Position numbers and translations under genes: made by a program
Origin: an uncultured Clostridia bacterium
Lineage (GTDB): Bacteria > Bacillota_A > Clostridia > Oscillospirales > Oscillospiraceae
NCBI GenBank assembly: GCA_946059285.1
Contig: CAMGMW010000049.1
Span: forward strand, 1 to 8,253
Length of the DNA: 8,253 nucleotides
Direction: 5' to 3'
Shown: positions 1 through 6,019 of the stretch, piece by piece
How positions within the stretch are numbered: position 1 is the stretch's first letter
How the letters are laid out: each line of letters starts with the position of its first letter
The notes under the pieces: generated by a model
What the model was told of the DNA's origin: nothing
Databases searched by the model: none
What the model saw: the letters and a program-made list of their open reading frames with translations, nothing else

Positions 1-761
1 TGTACCATCAGATCGTGAATGCCGAGGATCTTGTCATGGGAGAGGATCAGACTTTCAATGCGCTCTACCAACTCCGGGTCTGCCTGCCGACCCAGCAGCG
101 GGCTGACGGTCTCCTTCGCAATGGAACAGCCGGAATACAGAATGAACAGCGCCACCAGGGCACCGATCCATCCATCGATTTTCCAGCCCCAGAAGTATCC
201 CGCAAGGCAGCCGAGCAGTACCGCCGCTGTGGAGATCACATCATTCCGGCTGTCCGCGGCTGTGGCGGCCAGCGTTGTCGAACTGATCCGTTTGCCGAGG
301 GAACGGCAGAATACCGACATCCACAGCTTTACCAAAATCGAGCCGGTCAGTACGCAAAAGGTTATTAGCGAAAACTCGACCGTCTCCGGATGAAGGATTT
401 TCGCAACAGAGCTTTTTGCAAGCTCAAAACCGATGATCAGAATCAGGGCCGCCACGATCAGACCCGTCAGATATTCGATGCGGGCATGACCGTATGGATG
501 CTCCTCGTCCGCCGGACGCTCAGCCAGCTTAAAGCCCAGCAGCGTGATCAAGGAGGAGGATGCGTCGGATAGATTGTTCACCGCGTCTGCCGTGATGGAC
601 ACAGCGCCGGAAAGCAGACCGACCGCCAGCTTTCCAGAAAACAGCAGTATGTTGCATACGATGCCAACCATGCCCGCCAGCTTGCCATAGGCGGCGCGTA
701 CCTTTGGATTTTCCGTATCCTGATAGTTTCTGACAAATAAATGCAACAGCAACTTCGTCAT
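1..761 (-). CDS. Cation diffusion facilitator (CDF) metal exporter, C-terminus cut by window edge
   Basis: The minus strand encodes 253 residues with no stop before the left edge. CDF proteins are inner-membrane antiporters that export divalent metal ions in exchange for protons. Seen: start ATG at 761-759 behind an AGGAAGAAGGGA ribosome binding site; hydrophobic helices at about residues 30-50, 54-78, 98-116, 130-150, 175-190 and 195-215; and the family motif HPYGH at 88-92. The metal site residues are N62-xxx-D66 in helix 2 and D170-xxx-D174 in helix 5. The site lacks the histidine of classic zinc exporters and resembles the Asn/Asp quartet of MntE-type manganese exporters, so Mn (or Fe) is inferred as substrate, not shown. 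The cytoplasmic C-terminal domain begins near residue 222 and is incomplete. The gene is divergent from the ABC pair. The family call is very safe; the metal is uncertain. Confidence 0.93.
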   Translation of the reverse strand, partial: MTKLLLHLFVRNYQDTENPKVRAAYGKLAGMVGIVCNILLFSGKLAVGLLSGAVSITADAVNNLSDASSSLITLLGFKLAERPADEEHPYGHARIEYLTGLIVAALILIIGFELAKSSVAKILHPETVEFSLITFCVLTGSILVKLWMSVFCRSLGKRISSTTLAATAADSRNDVISTAAVLLGCLAGYFWGWKIDGWIGALVALFILYSGCSIAKETVSPLLGRQADPELVERIESLILSHDKILGIHDLMV

Positions 762-795
762 TTGGTTCCCTTCTTCCTGTTGTTTCCAAATCCAT

Positions 796-824
796 ATTAT
801 ACAAAATCTCATGACAAAAGTACA
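796..824 (-). promoter_or_regulatory. Probable promoter of the CDF gene
   Basis: On the minus strand a perfect TATAAT lies at 801-796, about 35 bases before the CDF start codon, which would give a short leader of roughly 28 bases. At a 17-base spacing the -35 hexamer would be TGTACT (3 of 6 matches), so that half is weak. A TTGTCA lies only 10 bases upstream, too close to act as its -35. Confidence 0.5.
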
Positions 825-842
825 TCTTTTTTTACGGAAGCT

Positions 843-871
843 ATTCCATTTCCCCAAAACTGTGGTAAAAT
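843..871 (+). promoter_or_regulatory. Possible extended -10 promoter of the ABC exporter operon
   Basis: TGGTAAAAT at 863-871 fits an extended -10 element (TGn then TAAAAT, 5 of 6 matches). The matching -35 position (843-848, ATTCCA) is poor, as is common for extended -10 promoters. Transcription would start near 878, giving a leader of about 60 bases before the ATG at 938. The site lies back to back with the CDF promoter. Confidence 0.4.
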
Positions 872-937
872 ACGACACGAAGTCAAAAGATATTTTCGGG
901 CGACCGCGCACACGGCGTCCGATTTCAGGGACATACG

Positions 938-2659
938 ATGAAACGAATCATTTTCTATCTAAAACCATATGTCGGCAAACTGCTGCTGGCTGCGCTGCTG
1001 ATTTCGATTTCCTCTCTCTGCGATCTGCTGCTGCCGACTCTGATGTCGGACATCCTCAATCATGGCGTGAAGGAGAGAGAATTCAGCTTTATTCTGCAAG
1101 CCTGCGGCAAAATGCTGGCGATTGCCGCGGTGAGTCTGGTCGGCGTTCTGCTCGGTACAAGGCTGTCTACGACCATTGTAGCGGATTTCTGCACCGATTT
1201 GCGGGCGGATATTTTCCGAAAGGTCAACCGGCTGTCCTTTGAGGAATTCGGGCGTCTGGGCACAGCCGCACTGGTCACCCGTGCGACACATGATGTGGAT
1301 ACGGTTTCCTGGGTCGCTTCCATGCTGGCAGGCACGGTGGCAACGATCCCCATGCTTTTTATCGGCGGTGTTGTGCTGGCGATGCGGAAGGATGTTGTGC
1401 TATCCCTGCTCCTTCTGGCGTTCGTCCCTGTCATTTTGCTGGCGGTCATTTTCATTGGCAAGCGTGTTTTGCCCCTGTGGGAGAAGTCAGACCTGTATAT
1501 TGATAAGCAAAACGCCATTTTGCGGGAGCGGCTGCGCGGCATTCGTGTCATTCGTGCGTTTTGCTCTGAGGAACAGGAGCACGAGCGCATTGCCGATGCG
1601 ACCCGCATTATGTCGGAAAATATCATCCGCGGTAACATCGCAATGGAGCTGCTGACACCGCTGGCAACCTTTTTGCTGAACCTTTCCGTCGTTCTGATCG
1701 TTTATTTCGGCGGCTGGCGCATGGTGCATCAGGTCAGCGCCGTCAGTGCGGGAGATATTTTTGCCATCATTCAGTATGTCTCTATGGTGATGGGCGGCGT
1801 GATCATGGCGTCTTTTGCCATTGTTATGTATCCGCACGCGCAGATCGCCGCGGGACGCATCTGTCAGGTGCTGGATGCAGAGGGCATGGGTGATTCTTCT
1901 GACGGTGTGGATGCCGATATCCGCGGCAATATCCGCTTTGAGAATGTCAGCTTTTCCTACGGCGGGACGGAGAACGCCGTTTCCGGCGTGTCGCTGGAGA
2001 TCCGCGCAGGGCAAAAAGTATCCGTGATCGGCGGAACGGGCAGCGGAAAATCAACGCTGATCTCACTGCTTCTGGGCTTCCGAACGCCCACGGAAGGACG
2101 TATCCTCTTTGACGGTGTCCCTTCCACAGCGTTCAGCTGGCATACGATTCGAGAAAGCATAGGCAGTGTTTTACAGGGCTCCGCGATTTACTCCGGCACC
2201 ATAGGAGAGAATATCCGCATGGGCTGTCCGGATGCCTCCGATGAATCGGTTTGGGAAGCGGCGCGGATCGCGCAGCTTTCCGATTTCATCGATGCCTGCC
2301 CGGGAAAGCTCTCTTATGAAATCAAGCAGGCAGGCAAGAATCTCTCCGGTGGGCAGAAACAGCGACTTGCCATTGCGCGGGCGATCGTCAAGGATGCGCC
2401 GATCTATATTTTTGACGACAGCTTTTCCGCGTTGGACTTCCTGACGGAAAAAAAGTTGCGTTCCGCGCTGAACGAACGCATCCAAGGGAAAACGCAGATC
2501 CTGGTCACGCAGCGAATCACCTCTGCTATGAGCGCGGACTGTATTTTCGTCATGGATCAGGGGCGTCTGGTGGACAGCGGCACACATGAGGCGCTGCTGT
2601 CGCGATGCAGGATCTATCAGGAAATCTACGTCTCCCAGACGGGAGGTGGCGCAAAATGA
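938..2659 (+). CDS. ABC exporter half-transporter, degenerate ATPase subunit
   Basis: A 573-residue type IV (ABCB-like) half-transporter: an N-terminal membrane domain fused to a nucleotide-binding domain, acting in the cytoplasmic membrane as an ATP-driven exporter. Membrane helices lie near residues 14-40, 55-75, 128-148, 152-176, 238-258 and 274-298. The ATPase domain has Walker A GGTGSGKST at 365-373 and signature NLSGGQ at 468-473. The Walker B site reads IYIFDD, so the catalytic Glu is Asp494, and the switch His is Gln525 (VTQR). Both changes are known from the degenerate-site subunit of heterodimeric exporters such as TM287/288. The start ATG has AGGGA six bases upstream. Its stop overlaps the start of the next gene (ATGA), so the two are translationally coupled and almost certainly partners. 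The substrate (drug, lipid or peptide) cannot be read from sequence. Confidence 0.95.
   Translation: MKRIIFYLKPYVGKLLLAALLISISSLCDLLLPTLMSDILNHGVKEREFSFILQACGKMLAIAAVSLVGVLLGTRLSTTIVADFCTDLRADIFRKVNRLSFEEFGRLGTAALVTRATHDVDTVSWVASMLAGTVATIPMLFIGGVVLAMRKDVVLSLLLLAFVPVILLAVIFIGKRVLPLWEKSDLYIDKQNAILRERLRGIRVIRAFCSEEQEHERIADATRIMSENIIRGNIAMELLTPLATFLLNLSVVLIVYFGGWRMVHQVSAVSAGDIFAIIQYVSMVMGGVIMASFAIVMYPHAQIAAGRICQVLDAEGMGDSSDGVDADIRGNIRFENVSFSYGGTENAVSGVSLEIRAGQKVSVIGGTGSGKSTLISLLLGFRTPTEGRILFDGVPSTAFSWHTIRESIGSVLQGSAIYSGTIGENIRMGCPDASDESVWEAARIAQLSDFIDACPGKLSYEIKQAGKNLSGGQKQRLAIARAIVKDAPIYIFDDSFSALDFLTEKKLRSALNERIQGKTQILVTQRITSAMSADCIFVMDQGRLVDSGTHEALLSRCRIYQEIYVSQTGGGAK
2641..2658 (+). promoter_or_regulatory. 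Ribosome binding site that fixes the second ABC start
   Basis: GGGAGGTGG at 2641-2649 lies six bases before the ATG at 2656, inside the last codons of the first ABC gene. The frame is also open from an ATG at 2605, but that one would add 17 uncharacteristic residues and lacks a comparable site. The 2656 start gives the ATGA overlap typical of coupled ABC pairs. Confidence 0.8.
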
Positions 2660-4404
2660 AAAAGGAACGGACTCTGCTGCGCCTCTTCCTGGAGGCAAGA
2701 CCGATTTGGAAATGGCTGCTGCTTGCCTGCGGGCTGTGCGCCGTGGTCATTGGATGCAGTGTTGCCGCTCCCAAACTGCTGGGTGGGTTGATCGACAGGC
2801 TGTATGCCTATTGGGACGGCGAAACGGAATCTGACCTGTTGAGCACGCTGCTGCCCCAACTGGGTGTCCTGCTGGCGGTTTATGCCTGCTACAGCGTGTT
2901 TGGCTACCTGAAGGTCCTGCTTTTAAACAAGGTCGTCACACGCTACTTTACCTGTGACCTGCGCATCCGCATTTCCGACAAACTCAAGCGGCTGCCGGTA
3001 CGGTATGTGGACCAGACTCCGGTGGGGGATATCCTTTCCCGCATGACGGACGATGTATCCACGATGGGTTTTTATCTTCATCAGATCATTGATGTTCTGA
3101 TGACCGGCTTTTTGATGATTGCCGCCATTGCGGCTATGATGCTTTCTGAGGATTGGCGGCTGGCGCTGCTTGTGCTGGCGCTGACTCCGGCGTCTATCTT
3201 GCTGTCCACCTTTCTTTCCTCAAAAAGTGAAAAGCATTTTTACAGCATGTTCACCGAGTCCGGCAACCTCAACGCCATCACGGAGGAAGCGTTCACGAAT
3301 TTTGCCACGACAAGGGCATACAATCTGGAAACCTACACGGAACAGAAGCACGGCGAGAGCAACCGCCGCCGGCGGGACGTGGAGATCAAGGCAAATTTCA
3401 CCTCATCCATCGTCCGACCGATCATCACCTTTTCCAACGCGATGGCGTATATCGCCATCTGCCTGCTGGGCGGCTGGCTGATCGTGTACGGCAGCACCTC
3501 GGTCGGCGTCGTCGTTACAATTTTGCTGTACGCCAGGCAATTTGCCTCCCCGCTGGAGCAGATTGCGGGAGGTCTGGGGGATTTGCAGCATGCAAAGGCT
3601 GCGGCACGCCGGGTTTTCAAACTGCTGGATATGGAGGAGGAGACCTCTGCCGATGGGACTCTGCCACAGGCGGCGGAAGGCAACATTACCTTTGAAAATG
3701 TGGACTTTTCCTATGAGAAAGAAAGTCCGCTGATCCAGGGCCTGAGTTTTGAGGTCAAGCGGGGGCAAAACGTGGCGATTGTCGGTCCCACCGGCGCGGG
3801 AAAAACCACCATCGTGAATCTTCTGATGCGGTTTTACGATGTGGATAAGGGACGGATTCTCATTGACGGCGTGGATTGCGCCACACTGTCGCGGGAGGAA
3901 ATGCGAAAGCAGTTCAGTATGGTGCTGCAGGATACGTGGCTGTTCCGCGGCACCATTGCGGAAAATGTCGCCTACGGAAAGCCGGAGGCGACGCGGGAGG
4001 AGATCGTTGCCGCCTGTGACCGTGCCTATTGCGATCATTTTATCCGCACGCTTCCGGAGGGCTATGATACCATCGTCGGAGACGATATGACGAATCTTTC
4101 CGGCGGTCAGAAGCAGCTTTTGACCATTGCCCGCGCCATGCTGGCGGATCGGCGGCTTTTGATTCTGGACGAGGCGACCTCGAATGTGGATACGCGGACG
4201 GAAGTTTTGCTGCAAAAAGCAATGGACCGCCTGATGCATGACCGTACCTGTTTTGTCATTGCCCATCGGCTCTCCACCATCGTGGATTCCGATTTGATCC
4301 TGGTGATCGATCATGGACAGATTGTGGAACAGGGAACCCATCAGGAGCTGCTGGCGAAAAAGGGCTTTTATTACCGGATCTATACCAGTCAGTACGCAAT
4401 CTGA
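2656..4404 (+). CDS. ABC exporter half-transporter, catalytically consensus subunit
   Basis: A 582-residue half-transporter with the same layout as its upstream partner. Membrane helices lie near residues 19-46, 66-90, 141-163, 165-187, 250-278 and 282-300, followed by the ATPase domain from about 343. All ATPase motifs are intact: Walker A GPTGAGKTT at 377-385, Q-loop VLQDTW, signature NLSGGQ at 480-485, Walker B LLILDE with catalytic Glu506, D-loop SNVD, and switch histidine His537 (IAHR). In heterodimeric exporters this subunit supplies the catalytic Walker B Glu and switch His, while the partner with Asp494 and Gln525 supplies the degenerate set. The start at 2656 overlaps the upstream stop by four bases, implying equal production. 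Such pairs are often annotated as multidrug exporters, but the cargo here is unknown. No accessory protein, regulator or peptide precursor gene is visible beside the pair. Confidence 0.95.
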   Translation: MKKERTLLRLFLEARPIWKWLLLACGLCAVVIGCSVAAPKLLGGLIDRLYAYWDGETESDLLSTLLPQLGVLLAVYACYSVFGYLKVLLLNKVVTRYFTCDLRIRISDKLKRLPVRYVDQTPVGDILSRMTDDVSTMGFYLHQIIDVLMTGFLMIAAIAAMMLSEDWRLALLVLALTPASILLSTFLSSKSEKHFYSMFTESGNLNAITEEAFTNFATTRAYNLETYTEQKHGESNRRRRDVEIKANFTSSIVRPIITFSNAMAYIAICLLGGWLIVYGSTSVGVVVTILLYARQFASPLEQIAGGLGDLQHAKAAARRVFKLLDMEEETSADGTLPQAAEGNITFENVDFSYEKESPLIQGLSFEVKRGQNVAIVGPTGAGKTTIVNLLMRFYDVDKGRILIDGVDCATLSREEMRKQFSMVLQDTWLFRGTIAENVAYGKPEATREEIVAACDRAYCDHFIRTLPEGYDTIVGDDMTNLSGGQKQLLTIARAMLADRRLLILDEATSNVDTRTEVLLQKAMDRLMHDRTCFVIAHRLSTIVDSDLILVIDHGQIVEQGTHQELLAKKGFYYRIYTSQYAI

Positions 4405-4601
4405 TACACGCAGCACCGCAAAGCCTTTCGAGCATGATCATTTTTATGTGTCAGAGGCACATCGGAAGATTCTGTTACGGCTCAGGTCCGTGGAATGATC
4501 GGTACGGGAAAACCAGCATCAAAATAGACGCATCCAACAAAGTCGCTGGGAGCGAAGGCGTGGTATACGGTGACAACGTGAGTTTTGATGGAGGATGTAT
4601 T
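4405..4601 (+). other. Spacer between ABC pair and mnmA, no clear gene
   Basis: This 197-base gap holds no recognisable protein. The mnmA frame stays open upstream to an ATG at 4434, but the 56 extra residues match nothing I know. A small hairpin, ATGTGTC-AGA-GGCACAT, lies at 4446-4462 without a following T run. TGGTATACG at 4561-4569 could be a weak extended -10 for mnmA; no convincing -35 precedes it. I see no terminator after the ABC pair, so read-through into mnmA is possible. Confidence 0.4.
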
Positions 4602-4604
4602 GTG
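4590..4604 (+). promoter_or_regulatory. Ribosome binding site and GTG start of mnmA
   Basis: GGAGG at 4590-4594 lies seven bases before GTG at 4602. This start gives a protein of 363 residues with the PP-loop beginning at residue 17, as expected for MnmA. The in-frame ATG at 4434 has no comparable site and would add 56 residues. Confidence 0.8.
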
Positions 4605-5693
4605 ACGTACAAAACAAAGGAAGAGAATAAGAAAGCGCTGATCGCTATGAGCGGCGGCGTGGATTCCTCTCTGGCGGCGAAACTGATGATTGATCAGGGC
4701 TATGATTGCATCGGCTGCACCATGAAGCTGTATCATAATGAAGATATCGGCATTGAGCGTTCCCGTACCTGCTGTTCTCTTGACGATGTGGAAGACGCGA
4801 GAAGCGTTGCTTATAAGCTGGGTATGCCGTTTTATGTATTCAATTTTACGGATGCTTTTCGTGATACGGTCATCCGAAAATTTATCGAAAGCTATGAAAA
4901 AGGAATCACGCCGAATCCCTGCATCGACTGCAACCGATATATGAAATTCGACAAGCTCTATGAGCGGGCGAGAATCCTCGGCTGCAATTATATTGTCACC
5001 GGGCACTATGTGAGGATTGAAGAAAAAGACGGCAAATTCGTGCTCAAAAAAGCCTTGGATGAGACGAAGGATCAAAGCTATGTGCTGTATTCCATGACAC
5101 AGGAGCAGCTTGCGCATACGAAATTCCCGCTCGGCGGTCTGAGAAAAACCGAGGTTCGCAGGATTGCGGAGCAAAACGGTTTCATCAATGCGGATAAGCC
5201 CGACAGTCAGGACATCTGCTTTGTGCCGAACGGAGACTATGCGCAGGTCATAGAACTGCAAACCGGAAGAAAATCCGTCCCCGGTAATTTTGTTGATCAA
5301 CAGGGGCATATTCTCGGTAGACACAAGGGCGTGATTCACTACACGATCGGTCAGCGGAAAGGACTGGGTATATCAAATCCCGAACCGTTGTATGTCTGTG
5401 CGATCTGCCCGGAGTGCGGCGACGTGGTGCTCGGCAGCAATGACGACTTATTCCGCAACGAGACAGATGTGACCGATTTTCATTGGATCAGCGGCAATGC
5501 GCCGCAGGGTGAGTTTCGCTGTAAAGCAAAGATTCGATATCGTCAGCCCGAGCAATGGGCGACTGTGGTACCGGTGGGAATCAGTGCCGTTCATATCGTT
5601 TTTGATAAACCGCAACGGGCTATTACGCCCGGGCAGGCGGCGGTATTGTATGACGGTGATATCGTCCTCGGCGGCGGAACGATACGAGGATAA
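4602..5693 (+). CDS. mnmA: tRNA 2-thiouridine(34) synthase MnmA
   Basis: MnmA uses ATP to adenylate U34 in the wobble position of Lys, Glu and Gln tRNAs and replaces the oxygen at C2 with sulfur supplied by a cysteine desulfurase route. It is a cytoplasmic enzyme. Seen: the PP-loop SGGVDSS at 17-23; the TPNPCIDCN block with Cys107 and Cys110; TGHYVR; the D-SQDICF block with Cys206; and the C-terminal beta-barrel ending in PGQAAVLYDGDIVLGGGTI. Cys110 and Cys206 correspond to the catalytic pair of E. coli MnmA (Cys102 and Cys199). Residue 107 is Cys where E. coli has Asp, giving a CxxC (see findings). At 363 residues it matches the usual length of about 360-370. The GTG start is chosen from the GGAGG seven bases upstream. 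No desulfurase or sulfur-relay gene is adjacent. Confidence 0.96.
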   Translation: MTYKTKEENKKALIAMSGGVDSSLAAKLMIDQGYDCIGCTMKLYHNEDIGIERSRTCCSLDDVEDARSVAYKLGMPFYVFNFTDAFRDTVIRKFIESYEKGITPNPCIDCNRYMKFDKLYERARILGCNYIVTGHYVRIEEKDGKFVLKKALDETKDQSYVLYSMTQEQLAHTKFPLGGLRKTEVRRIAEQNGFINADKPDSQDICFVPNGDYAQVIELQTGRKSVPGNFVDQQGHILGRHKGVIHYTIGQRKGLGISNPEPLYVCAICPECGDVVLGSNDDLFRNETDVTDFHWISGNAPQGEFRCKAKIRYRQPEQWATVVPVGISAVHIVFDKPQRAITPGQAAVLYDGDIVLGGGTIRG

Positions 5694-5775
5694 AAGAATC
5701 GAGGAACTCTTCCCGGCAGAGATACGCCTTCGTGGCGGATGCGGCGGACAGTCGCCCTTGTTATTTCATGACGGA

Positions 5776-5810
5776 AAGATTATTCAATTATCACTAGATT
5801 GTGTTATCTT
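5776..5810. repeat. Imperfect 13-base inverted repeat
   Basis: The arms are AAGATTATTCAAT (5776-5788) and ATTGTGTTATCTT (5798-5810), separated by nine bases. Nine positions pair perfectly in the outer five and inner four, with one A-T and one T-G pair between two mismatches. It could be an operator for a dimeric repressor or an RNA stem; it ends six bases before the terminator-like hairpin. Confidence 0.45.
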
Positions 5811-5816
5811 CTCATC

Positions 5817-5891
5817 GTGAACAGGGTGGCGCCTGGCTTTCGGATTTGTCTCGACAACGCAAGTTTAGCGCCCTGTTCACCGTTCTTTTTT
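5817..5891 (+). terminator. Rho-independent terminator-like hairpin with T-box-like 5' arm
   Basis: GTGAACAGGG (5817-5826) pairs perfectly with CCCTGTTCAC (5871-5880), with further GCGC pairing possible inside, and the stem is followed by CGTTCTTTTTT. This should stop transcription coming from mnmA. The loop is long, about 44 bases. The 5' arm continues as TGGCGCC, so the run AACAGGGTGGCGCC resembles the T-box consensus AGGGTGGnACC. A complete T-box leader was not recognised. Confidence 0.75.
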
Positions 5892-5914
5892 CATTTTGTC
5901 ACACATCATTGTAA

Positions 5915-5927
5915 CACCTATCAGGTG
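5915..5927. repeat. Short perfect inverted repeat CACCT-ATC-AGGTG
   Basis: Five-base arms with a three-base centre lie 25 bases upstream of the -35 element of the fem-like gene. The position would suit a regulator binding site, but the arms are short enough to arise by chance. Confidence 0.25.
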
Positions 5928-5952
5928 CATCGGGCGCTTCCGGTAGTTTTGC

Positions 5953-5981
5953 TTGCAAACTGTGAACGAATATGTTAGACT
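5953..5981 (+). promoter_or_regulatory. Promoter of the fem-racemase unit
   Basis: TTGCAA (5953-5958) and TAGACT (5976-5981) are separated by exactly 17 bases, and a TGT just before the -10 makes it an extended -10 element. Transcription would start near 5988, giving a leader of about 32 bases with GGAG at 6008-6011 eight bases ahead of the ATG. It lies downstream of the terminator, so the unit appears to be transcribed on its own. Confidence 0.6.
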
Positions 5982-6019
5982 AAATAAATAGTATTATCTG
6001 TATTGATGGAGATGCGATC

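Larger units (their letters stand above)
5694..6019 (+). other. Non-coding region between mnmA and the fem-like gene
   Basis: These 326 bases hold no convincing gene. From left to right: a small hairpin CGCC-TTCGT-GGCG (5725-5737); a second weak hairpin GGCG-GACAGT-CGCC (5743-5756) followed by a T-rich stretch; an imperfect 13-base dyad (5776-5810); a strong terminator-like hairpin with a T-box-like sequence (5817-5891); a short inverted repeat CACCT-ATC-AGGTG (5915-5927); and the promoter and ribosome binding site of the next gene. Confidence 0.6.

Noticed and set aside
15..572. Plus-strand reading frames over the left end
   Set aside because: They overlap the minus-strand CDF gene, whose protein shows clear family motifs; the plus-strand translations match no family and are Arg/Pro/Gln-rich shadow products.
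529..825. 98-codon minus-strand frame overlapping the CDF start
   Set aside because: It lies in another frame of the CDF gene and its promoter, with no recognisable protein features.
2605..2655. Upstream ATG extending the second ABC protein by 17 residues
   Set aside because: The extra residues lie inside the first ABC gene, lack a good ribosome binding site, and the ATG at 2656 has one plus the typical ATGA overlap.
3403..4416. 337-codon minus-strand frame opposite the second ABC gene
   Set aside because: It is antisense to a fully motif-supported ABC ATPase and its translation looks like no known protein; long antisense frames are common in GC-rich genes.
4446..4462. Hairpin ATGTGTC-AGA-GGCACAT as terminator of the ABC operon
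   Set aside because: No T run follows, the stem is only seven pairs with a wobble, and the loop is tight; it is not a convincing intrinsic terminator.
4482..5339. 285-codon minus-strand frame opposite mnmA
   Set aside because: It is antisense to conserved MnmA motifs and has no family resemblance.
5743..5769. GGCG-GACAGT-CGCC followed by T-rich sequence as the mnmA terminator
   Set aside because: A four-pair stem with an interrupted T stretch is weak, and a far stronger hairpin with a T tract lies about 60 bases further on.
5497..5820. 107-codon plus-strand frame running from mnmA into the gap
   Set aside because: Its first two thirds are an out-of-frame shadow of mnmA and the remainder has no recognisable features or ribosome binding site.
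5694..5891. A complete T-box riboswitch
   Set aside because: Only the T-box-like core is present; no stem I, specifier loop or separate terminator/antiterminator pair could be identified by eye, so only the core is reported as a finding.
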